In this document: positions 11,371-22,989 of the stretch, one piece after another | Layout of the letters: the number at the start of each line of letters is the position of its first letter | Numbering within the stretch: position 1 is the first letter of the stretch | NCBI RefSeq assembly: GCF_905171775.1 | Contig: NC_053491.1 | Coordinates: forward strand, 397,575,838-397,639,837 | DNA from: Rana temporaria | Taxonomy: Eukaryota > Chordata > Amphibia > Anura > Ranidae | Direction: 5' to 3' | Length of the DNA stretch: 64,000 nt | Notes under the pieces: generated by a model | Databases searched by the model: none | Told to the model about the DNA's origin: nothing | The model's input: only the letters and a program-made list of their open reading frames with translations | Translations under genes and position numbers: made by a program

Positions 11371-14159
11371 CTAGATTTAACGTGATCTTAAATCTGTTTG
11401 GCTGACATGGCCATTCCCATAGTTGATTGAGTAAAGATGATCCTTATGCACAGACCTGCTGGTGGGCATGTCCAGTTTTGAGGCACGTACATCATAACCA
11501 GAAGTGACATTGCAACAGAGCTTTTGCGATTCCATAGCAATGGTTCGCTATTAGTCCCACTTCCTTTTATATCACTTCCCTCTTTTGCTAGCCAAGTGCA
11601 GTGGGTAGATGGTCACAGTGGCTGGAGTGGGGCAGGGCTTTCTACTGACTAAGGAAGATACAGGCACGCTGTGCCTGTATCTTCAGCAGAATGACACAAG
11701 ACCCAAGCTGATCATGGACCAGCAGTCATGCTAGCATGGATAGTTTAATCTCAAGAGGAGGGGAACAGGTAGGATCAACCAGGTGAAACACAATATAGGC
11801 AGGCTGAAATTTTATAGTAATATCACAAATCACATGTTAACAAATTAAAAAAGCAGCCCATTTTTTTAGGTTTTCAAATACTCTAAATGGTCCTCAATAA
11901 GGCTTAACAGCAGACATGCATACACAGCTGTAATAAAAACTGACAGATCAGATTCTTGTCCGCAGGGGTCTCTTACCCATATCACATCTGTAAGGGTAGG
12001 GTGATAGTGTGGTCATCACGTCCTCCATGTTTTCCCTCCTTGTTGTGTGCCAAGAGAGGGTTACATGGAAGGCCTACCGTGTGGTGGGTTCTTCAGGCTA
12101 CGCCAGGCAGTGAACTAGTTCACTAACCCCTGCACACGGGCTAACACCTGAAGGCGTGCTCACCATTGACTGGGACCAGGCGGGAACTGCAGTCATGTGA
12201 AAAGTCAAACATTAAGGTGGCCTTCCGACTCAAATAAGCCCAAAGTATGGAGCTTACGGTACTTAAGCTGCTTCGTCCTACACACTTGTACTTATATATG
12301 ATGATATGTGTTGCATTCAGAGGGACAGGCTGAACCTCTGCCCAATCCACCAGACAGCGTACCTCTGTTACCTCACTCCCAGTAATTTATAGGGGTCCTG
12401 CTGAGCATATAGCGCAGACCTCATGTGTGCTCTCACTCAACTCTTCTCTTCCGGTAGCTAGTGACCAGGCTATAGGTCTCTATAATGCTAGTTCACTCCC
12501 AGTGACTGGCAGAAATGGACAGCTAGGAAGCAAGTGAAAGGACCACCCCTTGGTACTGAAGGGCCTGTCACCTAACCGGGTACCACGCCACAGACTGGTT
12601 GCTGTTTCTCCTTGTCATTACTCATGGCAACTTCCTTCTAGACTTGTTGCATGAAACTCTGTTGTAGTGATGTTACACATACCTCATTTTGTGCTTGTGG
12701 ACCCAAGTTCTTTAAAAATATGCCAAGACCTCACATGCACTCTTTGAGCAACCTCAGACAGGCTTTGAGCAGTTAAATCAACTTTTATTGTAAACTTGGC
12801 ACAACATGTATAACATGCAATAACACCCCAGGTTACCTGCACAGGTATAGTTTTTTGAGAAAAGTCCATGCTTGGCAATCCTCGAACAGAGAAGTCCATG
12901 TTCCTGGGGCTTTCCGGATAATCAGTGTTCCAGAACGGACCATAGGTCTCAGCGAGTCTCTAGTTGCGTATGTTCCCCATGCATTTCGCCATGTGCTCCC
13001 CGGAGCCCCCCATAGAATCTGGACCTCTTCTCTTTTATAGAGCATGGGAGGAAAGCAGGATCCCAGCGAAAAGCCCCTGAACACACTAGAGTAAGACTAA
13101 ATACACAGTAGGGCACCTATCTACACATCAACATTATAGGGGGGACTGTTCCCTTGTAATCGGTTGAAAGGTGCAGCTGAAAATAGAATTATAGGAGGGG
13201 TCACAGTCTCCTTAAATGAATGTCAGAGTTTTATCCTAGCCTCGTTCAGTGTTCCCTGGCAGAAGTCACAACAGCATCCAAATTTGTCTAGCTTTACCAC
13301 CAGACCAGTTTCATCTGTAAATTCCAGCTGCCTAAGAGGTGTCCACTGTTTCCCCAATGATCTTTCTTTAAAAGCAGTGTGGGGATATAACATGGCACCC
13401 TGTCTGCCTCTTATGCTGCAGGACATGCCCATCTCTTAACTGCATATGTCTCCATCACTTTCCATCCTCCACCTAGCAACCCAAATATGCGAACATGACC
13501 TATAATGTGACCTTCTTAAGTTTGACACACATCACTACCTCTTTTCTTATCGCATCATTGGGAGAAAGGAGACAACTTGGGTTAAAGCTACCGCACCAGC
13601 CCACTAGCAGTTGCCTGAACCCATCTTACTCACAACTTTAAACAGTCATCCCCTTATGTTAATATCTTCATGTCCACTCCAAATTCCTGGAAGAAAATAA
13701 GCTGCTATGTCATTTGAGCTGCACAACAGAACCTCGAAATCAATATATATAAAGATGTTTTCTAATTTGTAAAGCCACCTAATGCATATCCATTACACTT
13801 TTGTATCACCCTCCTACCTAGGTTGCTAACAGTGAGGCAAATTTAGTTGTTGGCTCTCCTCTAGCAGAGGACCAGTGTTCAATTGCTTTTGGCTGTTCTG
13901 GGTTTTGCTAGTTAGAGGCTTTACTGCTTTACCCTGTGTTCTGGTAAGTTCCAGAATTTAGTGGGTGGAGGAGGCAGACTCTGACCAGCATATTCATGTG
14001 GCCTCGGCCAATCCATGCCAGATTTAGGACCACCATACATTTTAAGTGTGCAGACAAAGCATGGAAACATAAGCATATTTGTTGATTGGTCAGCAGGAAA
14101 ATGACTTTGGAAATATGAAGGATTTGTATTGTATTTGATGGATTTTCAAATGTGCAAGT
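11371..14159. other. No gene recognised; probably old repeats
   Basis: None of the ORFs of up to 92 codons here resembles a known protein. The block at about 12.66-13.44 kb is unusually free of stop codons over short distances on both strands and lacks recognisable termini. I see no splice-site-bounded frame that I would call an exon. Confidence 0.4.
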
Positions 14160-14275
14160 GGTGAATGTCCTTTTGCACCTAGGGCTCAGTGCATTGACTC
14201 CATTAAAGCTGATGAATAATGCATATCGAAGAAATTGATGGCAGTTTTGCTATAACTGATGGATGTAAGAGGATA
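14160..14275. repeat. Dispersed repeat, inverted copy of about 9560-9665
   Basis: The segment from GGGCTCAGTGCATTGA to TTGATGGCAG is the reverse complement, with substitutions, of the segment near 9580-9660. Only this short block is shared, so both are fragments of a larger unclassified family. Confidence 0.6.
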
Positions 14276-15164
14276 TAAGATATATCTCAAAATGCCAGGG
14301 ATTCAATAACACATATTGATAGAATTTAGAGATATTTATGGTCCCAGTCGAAGAGACCCAGAGGGCTTAGATATGCAACTTTAAATGTGAAAGTCATGGA
14401 TAGCCTTTTGTAATTTCCTGTTGGCTTTTTATATAAGGGACAAACTCAATATCCAACACAGAGTTTCTGATTTTCATTTCTGAAGCAAGTTTAGCTTATT
14501 TTTAACATGTGCACTTTAAATCCAGTTTTATTTAAAAGCAGTGTTAAAATGGACCTTAAATCAAATATTGATCATAGACCCACGACACAACGCACCTACT
14601 ACAAAAATACACATAAGAGCATCAAAAGTATCCACAAGAGCTCTGAAGTAACTGTCAACCCTTGCCTCACTATATAGTGGAAGGAAGCTAAAATTATTCA
14701 GGTGAGTGGTTATATATCTGACTGCTAGCCATACTGGGCCATTACTGACTGACATCTATAATGGCCCAAACATTATAAAGTCACTTTTGCCTTACTGATT
14801 GAACCAGTGGAGGTGCAAAGCAAGGGAACAAAAATAAAAGAAGGTCTTTGCTGTTTTACCATTACAGAGACACAGATGGGAAACAGTAGAAATGAGTATC
14901 CATAACAATGTTGCCTCCTTTCTATCTCTTGAAATCATTCTTTCCATCATGATAATCAACAAAAATGTTAGCAACCAAGATCCAATCGACAAAAAAAAAA
15001 AAAAAAAAAGGATGCTAGAATTAGCAGTTCACTAATAACTGTTAGCTTTTAACAGGCAACTCTCATAATTCATATGCACCAACTGTCATGAACCCTTTTT
15101 TCACAACACTTGTTATTTCTCTTTTACATCATAAATAAAGCAGGTAATCAATAAGTATTTACTC
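14276..15164. other. No gene recognised
   Basis: AT-rich intergenic sequence with a 20-base A tract at 14990-15009. No transposon termini or coding frame is visible. Confidence 0.4.
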
Positions 15165-16675
15165 GTTGAAATGCAGTTGTGCTCATTTGCATACCCTGGC
15201 AGAAATTGTGACACTTTGGCATTAAGATTGAAAATATGACTGATCATGCCAAAAAACTGTCTTTTATTTAAGGATAGAAATCACATTAGGCCATTTATTA
15301 TCACATATAGGTAGATTCAGGTAGGGGCGATCAAATCTAGGTCGGCGTAGCCTAGCGTGTTTACACTACGCCGCCTTAAGTAAGAGAGGAAAGTACTGTA
15401 TTCTCAAAGTACTTGCCTCCTTACTTAGGGCGGCGTAGTGTAAATGCGGCGGGTGCAAGGGCGCCCAATTCAAATGGGTTGGGGGGGCGTGTTTAATGGT
15501 AATGAGGCTTGACCTCACATTTTTGACGTTTTTTATTCACTGCGCATGCGCCGGGTGACTACATTTCCCAGTGTGCATTGCGGTTACGTACGCCGCAGGG
15601 GCCTATTGTTTTCGACGTGGACGTAAACAACGTAAATCCCGATTCGCGGACGACTTACGCAAACGACGTTAAAAATTTGAATCTCGCGGCGGGAACGGCG
15701 GCCATACTTTAACATTGTTATTCCACCTAATAGGTGGAATAACTTTAGGCCTCCTAAGGCCTTACGGAAACGGCGTAAATCGACTGCGGCGGCCGGGCGT
15801 ACGTTCGTGAATCGGCGTACAAACTCATTTACATATTCTACGCCGACCGCAAGGGAAGCGCCACCTAGCGGCCATCCAAAATATTGCAATCTAAGATAGG
15901 ATGGCGCGTGTCTCTGTTTGAGCATACGCTTAAACATACGTCGGCGTAGATTCTGAGTTAGGTCGACTTATCTACTGATAAGCCGGCCTAACTCTACCTG
16001 AATCTACCTAATAGTCTTTTGGATGCTTTTTAAATCATGACAACAGAAATCACCCAAATGGCCCTAATCAAAAGTTTACATACCCTGGAATGTTTGGTCT
16101 TGGACAGTACAGACACAGAAGTTGGCACACACAGGTTAAAATGGCAAGTAAAGGTTAATTTCCCACATTTGTGGCTTTTTAAATCATAATTAGTGTCTGT
16201 GTATAAATAGTCAATGAGTTTGTTAGCTCTCACATGGATGCACTAAGCAGGCTAGACACTGAGCCATGAGGAGGTAGAAAAGAACGGTCAAAAGACCTGC
16301 GTAACAAGGTAATGAAACTTTACAAAGATGGAAAAGGATATAAAAAGATATCAAAAGCCTTGAATATGCTAGTCAGTACTGTTCAATCACTTAATAAGAA
16401 GTGGAAAATTTGGGGATCTCTTGATACCAAGCCAAGGTCAGGTAGATCAAGAAAGATTTCAGCCACAGGAACTGTTCGGGATACAAAAAAAACCACAGGT
16501 AACCTCAGGAGAAATACATGCTGCTCTGGAAAAAGATGGTGTGATTGTTTTTAAGAAGCACAATACGATGATACTTCAACAAAAAAGAGATGCATGGTTA
16601 AGTTGCCAGAAAGAAGCATTTACTGTACAAGTTCCACAAAAAAGCCTGGTTACAATATGCCCAACAACACCTTGA
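15165..16675 (+). pseudogene. Tc1-family transposon relic (copy 1)
   Basis: The 5-prime non-coding part (about 15165-15305 and 16009-16290) and the start of the transposase match a familiar vertebrate Tc1 family. The frame near 16312-16470 reads MKLYKDGKGYKKISKALNM and continues into GRSRKIS: a paired-type helix-turn-helix and a GRPR-like AT hook, as expected for the N-terminal DNA-binding half. Further reading is broken by frameshifts. No DDE catalytic part follows, because at about 16675 the element stops and joins a different Tc1 in the opposite orientation. It is interrupted by the MITE at 15310-16008. Not functional. Confidence 0.8.
15310..16008. mobile_element. Harbinger-like MITE with GATTCAGGTAG termini
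   Basis: The termini are GGTAGATTCAGGTAGG and the complement CCTACC.. of ACCTGAATCTACC, with TA on both sides. Removing it restores a continuous Tc1 sequence, which fixes its age as younger than that Tc1. Related elements in this window are at 8026, 43888, 59819 and 61909. The long frame on the minus strand here is not a protein I recognise. Confidence 0.85.
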
Positions 16676-16910
16676 CATGCCATAGCTCAAGCTCTGTCAG
16701 ATTGGATGGAGAGCTTCTGTTAACAGCAATTTTAAAGTCTTGCCATAGATTCTCAATTGGATTTCGGTCTGGACTTTGACTGGGCCATTCTAACACATGA
16801 ATATGCTTTGATCTAAACCATTCCATTGTAGCTCTGGCTGTATGTTTAGGGTCATTGTCCTGCTGGAACATGAACCTCCGACCCAGTCTCAAGTCCTTTG
16901 CAGACTCTAA

Positions 16911-17485
16911 TGCCGCGTACACACGATCATTTGTCGGCATGAAAAAAAAACGATGTTTTTCAGGCATGTAGAGAAAACAAAGTTTTTCCAACTTCATCAT
17001 TAAAACGACGTTGCCCACACACCATCGTTTTAAAAAAAATGCTCTAGCAAAGCGCGGTGACGTACAACACGTACGACGGCACTCTAAAGGGGAAGTTCCA
17101 TGCGGATGATGCCACCCTTGGGGCTGCTTTAGCTGATTCCGTGTTAGTAAAAGACGATTCGCGCTTTTCTGTCTGTTACAGCGTGAGGAATGTGCTTACT
17201 CCATTACGAATGGTAGTTTTACCAGAACGAGCGCTCCAGTCTCATAACTTGCTTCTGAGAATGCGCGGGTTTTTAATGTCGTTTTAGCCCACACATGATC
17301 ATTTTTTACAACCCGAAAAACTACATTGTTAAAAACGTCGTTAAATGCAGCATGTTCGAATTTTTTTTTTTTGTCGTATTTCAGAACCCGAAAAATGATG
17401 TGAAGCACACACACAATCATTTTAAATGACATTTTTTAAAAACAACGTTTTTTTCATGCCGAAAAATGATCGTGTGTACGCGGCA
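16911..17485. mobile_element. Harbinger-like MITE (GCCGCG-TACACACGAT family)
   Basis: The ends are TGCCGCGTACACACGATCAT and its inverted copy ATGATCGTGTGTACGCGGCA. TAA flanks both sides (16908-16910 and 17486-17488). The interior is a large imperfect palindrome with repeated ACGACGTT/AACGTCG wording. A half copy lies at 26762. Confidence 0.9.
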
Positions 17486-17496
17486 TAAGACTCTAA

Positions 17497-17909
17497 GGCC
17501 GCGTACACACGGTCGGTCCAAACCGATGAAAGCGGCCTGAAGTCCAGTTTCATCGGTCCAAACCGACTGCGTGTACGGCCCATCGGTCTATTGTCCTTTG
17601 GACAAAAATTAGAGAACTTGCTTTAAAATCGAACCGATGGACGGCTGACCATCGGTCAAAACCGATGGTTAGTACACAAAAGCATCGGTTCAAAACCCGG
17701 GCAAGAATCAAGTCGACGCATGCTTGGAAGCATTGAACTTAGTTTTTTTCAGCACGTCGTGTGTTTTACGTCACCGTGTTCTGACCCGATCGGTTTTTGA
17801 ACTGATGGTGTGTACGCACATCAGACCATCGGTCTGCTTCAGCGGTGAACCAATGAAAACGGTCCGTCAGACCATTCTCATCGGATGGATTGACCGTGTG
17901 TACGCAGCC
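17497..17909. mobile_element. Harbinger-like MITE, second of a pair
   Basis: The ends are GGCCGCGTACACACGGTCGG and the inverted GACCGTGTGTACGCAGCC, flanked by TAA (17494-17496 and 17910-17912). It sits 11 bp from the previous MITE. It belongs to the same terminus family but the interior is different (repeated ACCGATG / CATCGGT). Confidence 0.9.
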
Positions 17910-18343
17910 TAACAGGTTTTCTTCTAAGATTGCCCTGTATTTGGCTCCATCCATCTTCCCATCAACTCTGATCAGCTTCCCTGTCCCTGCTGAAGAAAAG
18001 CATCCCCACAACATGATGGTGTGTTCAGGGTGATATGCAGTGTTAGTTATCCACCACACATAGCATTTTGCTTTTAGGCCAAAAAGTTAAATTTTGGTCT
18101 CATCTGACCAGAGCATCTTCTTCCACATGTTTGCTGTATCCCCCACATGGCTTCTCACAAAGTGCAAATAGGACTTTTAATGCCTTTTTTTTCAACAATG
18201 TCTTTCTTCTTACCACTCTTCCATAAAGGCCAGATTTGTGGCGTGCATGACTAATAGGTTGTCCTGTGGACAGATTCTCCCACCTGAGCTGTGGCTCTCT
18301 GCAGCTCCTCCAGAGATACCCATTTATTTTTACATTGATTACC

Positions 18344-19175
18344 TTAACCTCTTTCCCACCGTGCCATAGACAAAAGACGTCTACAGCGCGGTCGAGTTGT
18401 TCTGGGAGGACGTCCCTGGGACGTCCTCCCAGAATCCTCCTCTCGCGGGTCCCCTGGGGCGCGCTCCCGGAATCATCCGTGAGCGCCGGGTCTAGAAGAC
18501 CCGGAGCATCACAGATCGCGGTAAATTGCCGCTGATAGCGGCCGTTTACCACGTGATCGCTCCGTCAAATGACGGAGGGATCACTTGTAAACAAACCGGC
18601 TTCATGTAATGACGCCGGTTCCTCCCTCTCCTCTCTGTACCGATCGGTACAGTGTGAGAGGAGAGGGGGGAGAGGGGAAGCAGCAGCAGCTGCTGTGGGC
18701 TGGATCTGTGACAAATGCAGTCACAGATCCAGCCATCCATCCCTCCCTGTGCAATACTCTGCAATAACACCAATACTCTGCAATACCCCCCATACTCTGC
18801 AATACCCCCATACTCTGCAATACCCCCCATACTCTGCAATACCCCCATACTCTGCAATACCACCCATACTCTGCAATACCACCCATACTCTGCAATACCA
18901 CCCATACTCTGCAATACCCCCAATACTCTGCAATACCTGCTAATATGACAGAAACAAGATTTTTTTTTATTTTTACAGAATTTTCAGTGTTTTTTCTTTT
19001 ATAGCGCAAAAAATAAAAAACCCAGAGGTGATCAAATACCACCAAAAGAAAGCTCTATTTGTGGGAAAAAAAGGGCACAATGTTGTATGTTGTCATTCAA
19101 ATTGTGAGAGCACCGAAAGCTGAAAATTGGTCTGGTTAGGAAGGGGGTTTAAGTGCCCAGTGGTCAAGTGGTTAA
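18344..19175. mobile_element. TTAA-flanked MITE (CCACTT terminus family)
   Basis: It begins TTAACCTCTTTCCCACCG and ends GGTCAAGTGGTTAA, so TTAA lies on both sides (18344-18347, 19172-19175). The right part (AAATACCACCAAAAGAAAGC) is shared with 44.74-44.93, 50.4-50.5 and 59.4-59.5 kb. It carries the 18752-18940 minisatellite. Termini beginning CC after TTAA suggest a piggyBac-type element; this is an inference. Confidence 0.8.
18752..18940. repeat. 18-19 bp minisatellite
   Basis: Ten or so units of ACTCTGCAATACCCCCAT, with C-run length differences, sit inside the TTAA element. Both strands stay open through it, giving spurious 70-147 aa frames rich in YCRVW or YSAIP repeats. Confidence 0.92.
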
Positions 19176-19357
19176 AGAGGAAGTAAACCCTGATGGGTTT
19201 TACTTCCTCTTTATTTCCCTGCAAAGGTAAAGCATAATGGGCTATTATGCATCGCATAGTAGCCCATTATGTGTCACTTACCTGAAACTGAAGCCTGCAA
19301 TGTCCCCGCTGTCCCCACTAGCAGCGAGCGCCCATCTTCACCCATCTTCCCCTCTTG
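19172..19357. mobile_element. 5-prime part of a GTAAA-terminus TTAA MITE
   Basis: It starts at the TTAA shared with the preceding element and reads AGAGGAAGTAAACCC, as at 8597. The hairpin GCATAATGGGCTATTATGC is followed by TGTGTCACTTACCTGA, as in the 8597 copy. It stops where the Tc1 host resumes (TCTTGGCTGCTTCTCTG), so the right terminus is missing. Confidence 0.65.
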
Positions 19358-19606
19358 GCTGCTTCTCTGATTAATGCTCTCCTTGCCTGGCCTGTCAGTT
19401 TAGGTGGACGGCCATGTCTTGGTAGGTTTGCAGTTGTGCCATACTCTTTCCATTTTTGAATGATGGATTGAACAGTGCTCCATGATGATGTTCAAAGCTT
19501 GGGATATTTTTTTTATAATCTAACGCTGCTTTAAACTTCTCCACAACTTTAACCCTGTCTGGTGTGTTCCTTGGCCTTCATGATGCTGTCTGTTTGCTAA
19601 GGTTCT

Positions 19607-20488
19607 TTAACCTCCCTGGCGGTATGATTCTGTCTGGAATTACGTACCAAAAGCGGTACAATTATTTGCAAGGAAATTTGGCGTTTTACACTGTAGGCCT
19701 GTAATTCTTAGGCCTGTAATTCTAACTCACTTAAATCTGACCAAACAAGAATCTAATAGGCATCCCGGGTATGACATTTTTTTAAAAACAAAATGATAAA
19801 TTATAATATAATAAATAATTATAAATAATTATAACAAATAATAATATAATTCTAATAAAAACTATTCAATAATGTAATCAACTCAAAATCACTGAAATTT
19901 TCTCAGTTGCAGAATTGTCGCTGTCATTATTTTTTTTTTTTTATGACGAATTTCCCCACAAATCGCTATCGCACAATTCTGCAAGTGATTATAATTTATT
20001 ATCGCTGTTTTTTAGCTGATCTAAAACCATTTTTGACATAAAGGGACACTTTTGGTTGCTATGGACAATCTACAGTTTGCAGGCAGAAAAACAGGTTTTT
20101 ATTATATAAAAGAACATGCAGGGCACTGGGGAGACCACTAGGGACAAGGGGTGTGTGTTTTTTTTACATACAGTACTGTAATCTATAAGATTACAGTATA
20201 CTGTATGTAATGTGTTTGTTTACATTTTTGAATTTGGCGCCGATCTCCGCTCCCGTGCGTCGTAACGTCGCAGGGAACGGAGATCGTCGTCACAGGAGGA
20301 CGCTGTGTGAATCGAGCGAGGTCCCGCTCGCTCACACAGCGAGGTGGCATCGCTGGATCCAGGACAAGGTAAGCCAGCGCATGCTGCAGGCTCTGCATAG
20401 CTTACCCTGAGCGTGACTCGGGGATACCGATCGCAGCAGAAAAAAATCCAACCCGAGTCACGCTCGGGGTTACCGCCAGGAGGGTTAA
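19607..20488. mobile_element. TTAA-flanked MITE (CCTCC-GGCGGTA termini)
   Basis: It begins TTAACCTCCCTGGCGGTA and ends TACCGCCAGGAGGGTTAA, so the first 14-15 bp are a near-perfect inverted repeat flanked by TTAA (19607-19610, 20485-20488). The interior is AT-rich, with a GC-rich hairpin region at 20.23-20.46 kb. The flanking Tc1 sequence is continuous once it is removed. A piggyBac-type origin is inferred. Confidence 0.88.
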
Positions 20489-20811
20489 CAAACCTCTGAG
20501 GGCTTCACAGAAAAGCTGTATTATACTGAGATTAAATTACACACAGCTTCTGAAGGCAATTGGTTCCACTAGATTTTAGTTAGGGGTATCAGAGTAAAGG
20601 GTGCTGAATACAAATGCATGCCACACTTTTCAGATATTTATTTGTAAAATAAAATTAAAACCATTTATCATTTTCCTTGCACTTCACAAATATGTGCCAC
20701 TTTGTGTTGGTCTATAACATAAAATCCCAATAAAATACATTTATGTTTTTGGATGAAACATGACCAAATGTGGAAAATGTCAAGGGGTATGAATACTTTT
20801 TTAAGGCACTA

Positions 20812-21440
20812 TAAGTGAAACAGAAGCCATAGCCCTTCATATCAACCATGAAATGTTCTGATGCTACCCGCTGCCATGCTAATTTCTTCATCCAGCATCT
20901 GTAAAACCTGTAGCATTTTGTCAATTGTACATGATGGGGGAATAAGTGTAGCGATCCGAAGCCTTCATCAGTTCTTTTCGTTTTTCCATTGTAAACAGAC
21001 AATCAAGGGGACATTTAAAGGCCAGAAGATCAAGGAAGAAATTGTGTTGTGCTGACCTAAAAATTTGCCAACTGAGATGAAATTCCCCAGGTATATTACA
21101 AACAGCGATGTGACATTTATGATGTATTTTTTCATCTATATTCAGTAGGATTTCACTCTCGAGATTTATGATTCTTTACAATGCTATGTCCTTATGGCCT
21201 TACTTACAAGCTGTACTGCATGCCAGATGTGATCTGTACCCATAGAAAGAAAGTATGTGTGTATATTGCTCGTCCCACATAGTACTGGGACCATAGAAAA
21301 TTGTTGATACAGTGTCTGATGAGATATTACAATTCTAGCAAGCCACATCACTGTTTTCTATTGCAGAAGGCAACCCAAGAAATCTCTAACAACATTATCT
21401 CTATTCCGACTTATTTTCTCCAAAAAATATTCAATTCAAA
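20812..21440 (-). other. Unannotated; weak exon-like stretch on minus strand
   Basis: Beyond the Tc1 end, the minus strand has a possible splice acceptor (TTTTTAG near 21057). It then has a frame reading MEKRKELMKASDRYT, which after a one-base shift continues IPPSCTIDKMLQVLQMLDEE and ends shortly after. The residue composition is protein-like and not a repeat I recognise. The frame break and lack of a known homologue mean I cannot call a gene; a pseudogene fragment is equally possible. The rest, to 21440, shows nothing. Confidence 0.25.

Positions 21441-21443
<3 letters not shown>

Positions 21444-21497
<54 letters not shown>
21444..21497. repeat. (AT)n microsatellite
   Basis: About 27 uninterrupted AT dinucleotides. 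Confidence 0.97.
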
Positions 21498-21501
<4 letters not shown>

Positions 21502-22985
21502 CAAAGCTTGAGAAAGGTTGGCAAGCCTGACATGCTTTTATTGTTGTCTGTGTACCTGCAGGAGAGAATCACCCTTTGCAATAGGGTGACAACTGTCTGA
21601 GAGGTGATTTACCTAATTTTGTAGAGATTTCCTCTCACTTCCTGTTGCACTATATTAATAGAAAGTGAAGAAAACCTCCCGAATAGGGCACATATGGCAA
21701 AATGTGATGAGTTTACCCTTTACCTACTCTATTCAAAAAGGTTTTGACTTTATATTTACCTAAATGTAAAATGAACCACTTATCAACTTTAGGGCTCCGC
21801 TGAGCAGGCGGATGACAGTACCTGTCAGAGCCCCGCTCTCCTCTATGGGGAGATCAGATGAAAATGGACTGCCTGTAAAAAATCATCCGATCCTCCAGAC
21901 GGATGAAAAATAGGACCTCCATCCACCTGGATTTCACAGACAGTATCGGATAGAATAGCAGCGGGTGTCAGTGGACAGGTCACCGTTGACATTCATCACT
22001 CCAAAGGAGTGAATGGAGGGTCTGATCAAGTCCGCCTGAAAAACTGACAGGCGGACCTGATTGGAAAGCCTGTGTGAAAGGGGCATTAGGCCATTTTAAC
22101 ATCGTGACAGTTATTTGATCCCTCCCGTAAATCTAGTTTTGTAAAGATTTGGGCAGAACTGAGTCTTTCCAACATTTCAAAGATTAAGGGAACTGGGTTA
22201 CAGTTTTTAATAGTGATTTTATTTAAATTCCTGTAATTGATGCACAGACACAAGTCCTTTTTTTTCAGTAAAGAGCAGTGATTGCCGGCACGGATGTGCG
22301 CTCATGAGGCTACACTGATGGGCACGGATAGGCTACACTGATGGGTGGCTCTGTTAGGCAGCACTTATGGGCAGGACTGATAGGTGAACATTAGATCAAC
22401 AGTCAGTGCCCCCTCTTAGAGACCCCCATTAGCTCACAGTACTCTTATATTAGTGCCCCTCCCCTCCACCTTAGAGACCTTTAGAGATTAAAGAGACCTC
22501 CTTATATCAGCGCCCCCTGCCCCCTTTAGACATCCATTCAAATTTCCTTATCAGTGGAACATGGGAGCAGCTGCAAGCAAGAAAGGAAGCGTGAGAGCCA
22601 AGCTGGGGAGTAGTGGATCTGGTAGGTGGAGCCGCTGTAGGGCTATTTACCTTACTCTATGCATCGTAGAAACAGCAGAAAAGGCATGTCATTGGTTGCT
22701 AGGACAGCAACCAATGACTGCAAAGAAGATCATCCAGGCAGAGGAGAGGAGAGAGAGATTCTGGGTGGGGTAGAACTAAAGGCAGAGAAACAAGCAGGGC
22801 CAATTGAGTAGAGCGCAGTGACGGAACTTGGCCCGGCACTAGCTCCATCCCCGGGACTCCCGGGAGAGATTAACTTGATGGATAGGACCAGAAGTATGTG
22901 GTGTCTGGGTCACAGACAGACATGTGGCAACCCTATTGGTCGCTCTGGCGCCCCGGACTGATGTGTGCTCAAAGCCAGCGCTTAC
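21498..22985. other. No gene recognised; repeat-like
   Basis: The part at about 21786-22090 is GC-richer and ends in GTGTGAAAGGGGC, wording typical of a dispersed repeat end. At 22290-22380 a few short imperfect units (CACTGATGGGCACGGATAGG) occur. The 70-codon frame at 22561 has no recognised similarity. Confidence 0.4.
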
Positions 22986-22989
22986 CTTG

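Larger units (their letters stand above)
16676..20811 (-). pseudogene. Tc1 transposase relic (copy 2), with nested MITEs
   Basis: On the minus strand, the pieces 16676-16910, 17910-18323, 19358-19606 and 20489-20811 join into one Tc1-family element of the DD34E type. Visible parts are QDNDPKHTARATMEWF and NPIENLW (second and third catalytic residues, 34 residues between them) and PSNLTELELWHVK. Upstream are the LWGCFSS block and the paired-type DNA-binding region. The 20.5-20.8 kb part is the 5-prime non-coding region and ends at the terminal repeat with a TA. Frameshifts and stops show it is dead. At least five insertions lie inside it, at 16911, 17497, 18344, 19172 and 19607. The left end is fused to copy 1. 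Confidence 0.85.

Noticed and set aside
18546..19045. Several 70-147 codon frames with YCRVW or YSAIP repeats
   Set aside because: By-products of the 18-19 bp minisatellite within a MITE.
22561..22773. 70-codon frame beginning MGAAASKKGS, which looks like a myristoylation signal
   Set aside because: The match is a short N-terminal coincidence. The rest of the frame has no recognised similarity and no supporting splice sites.
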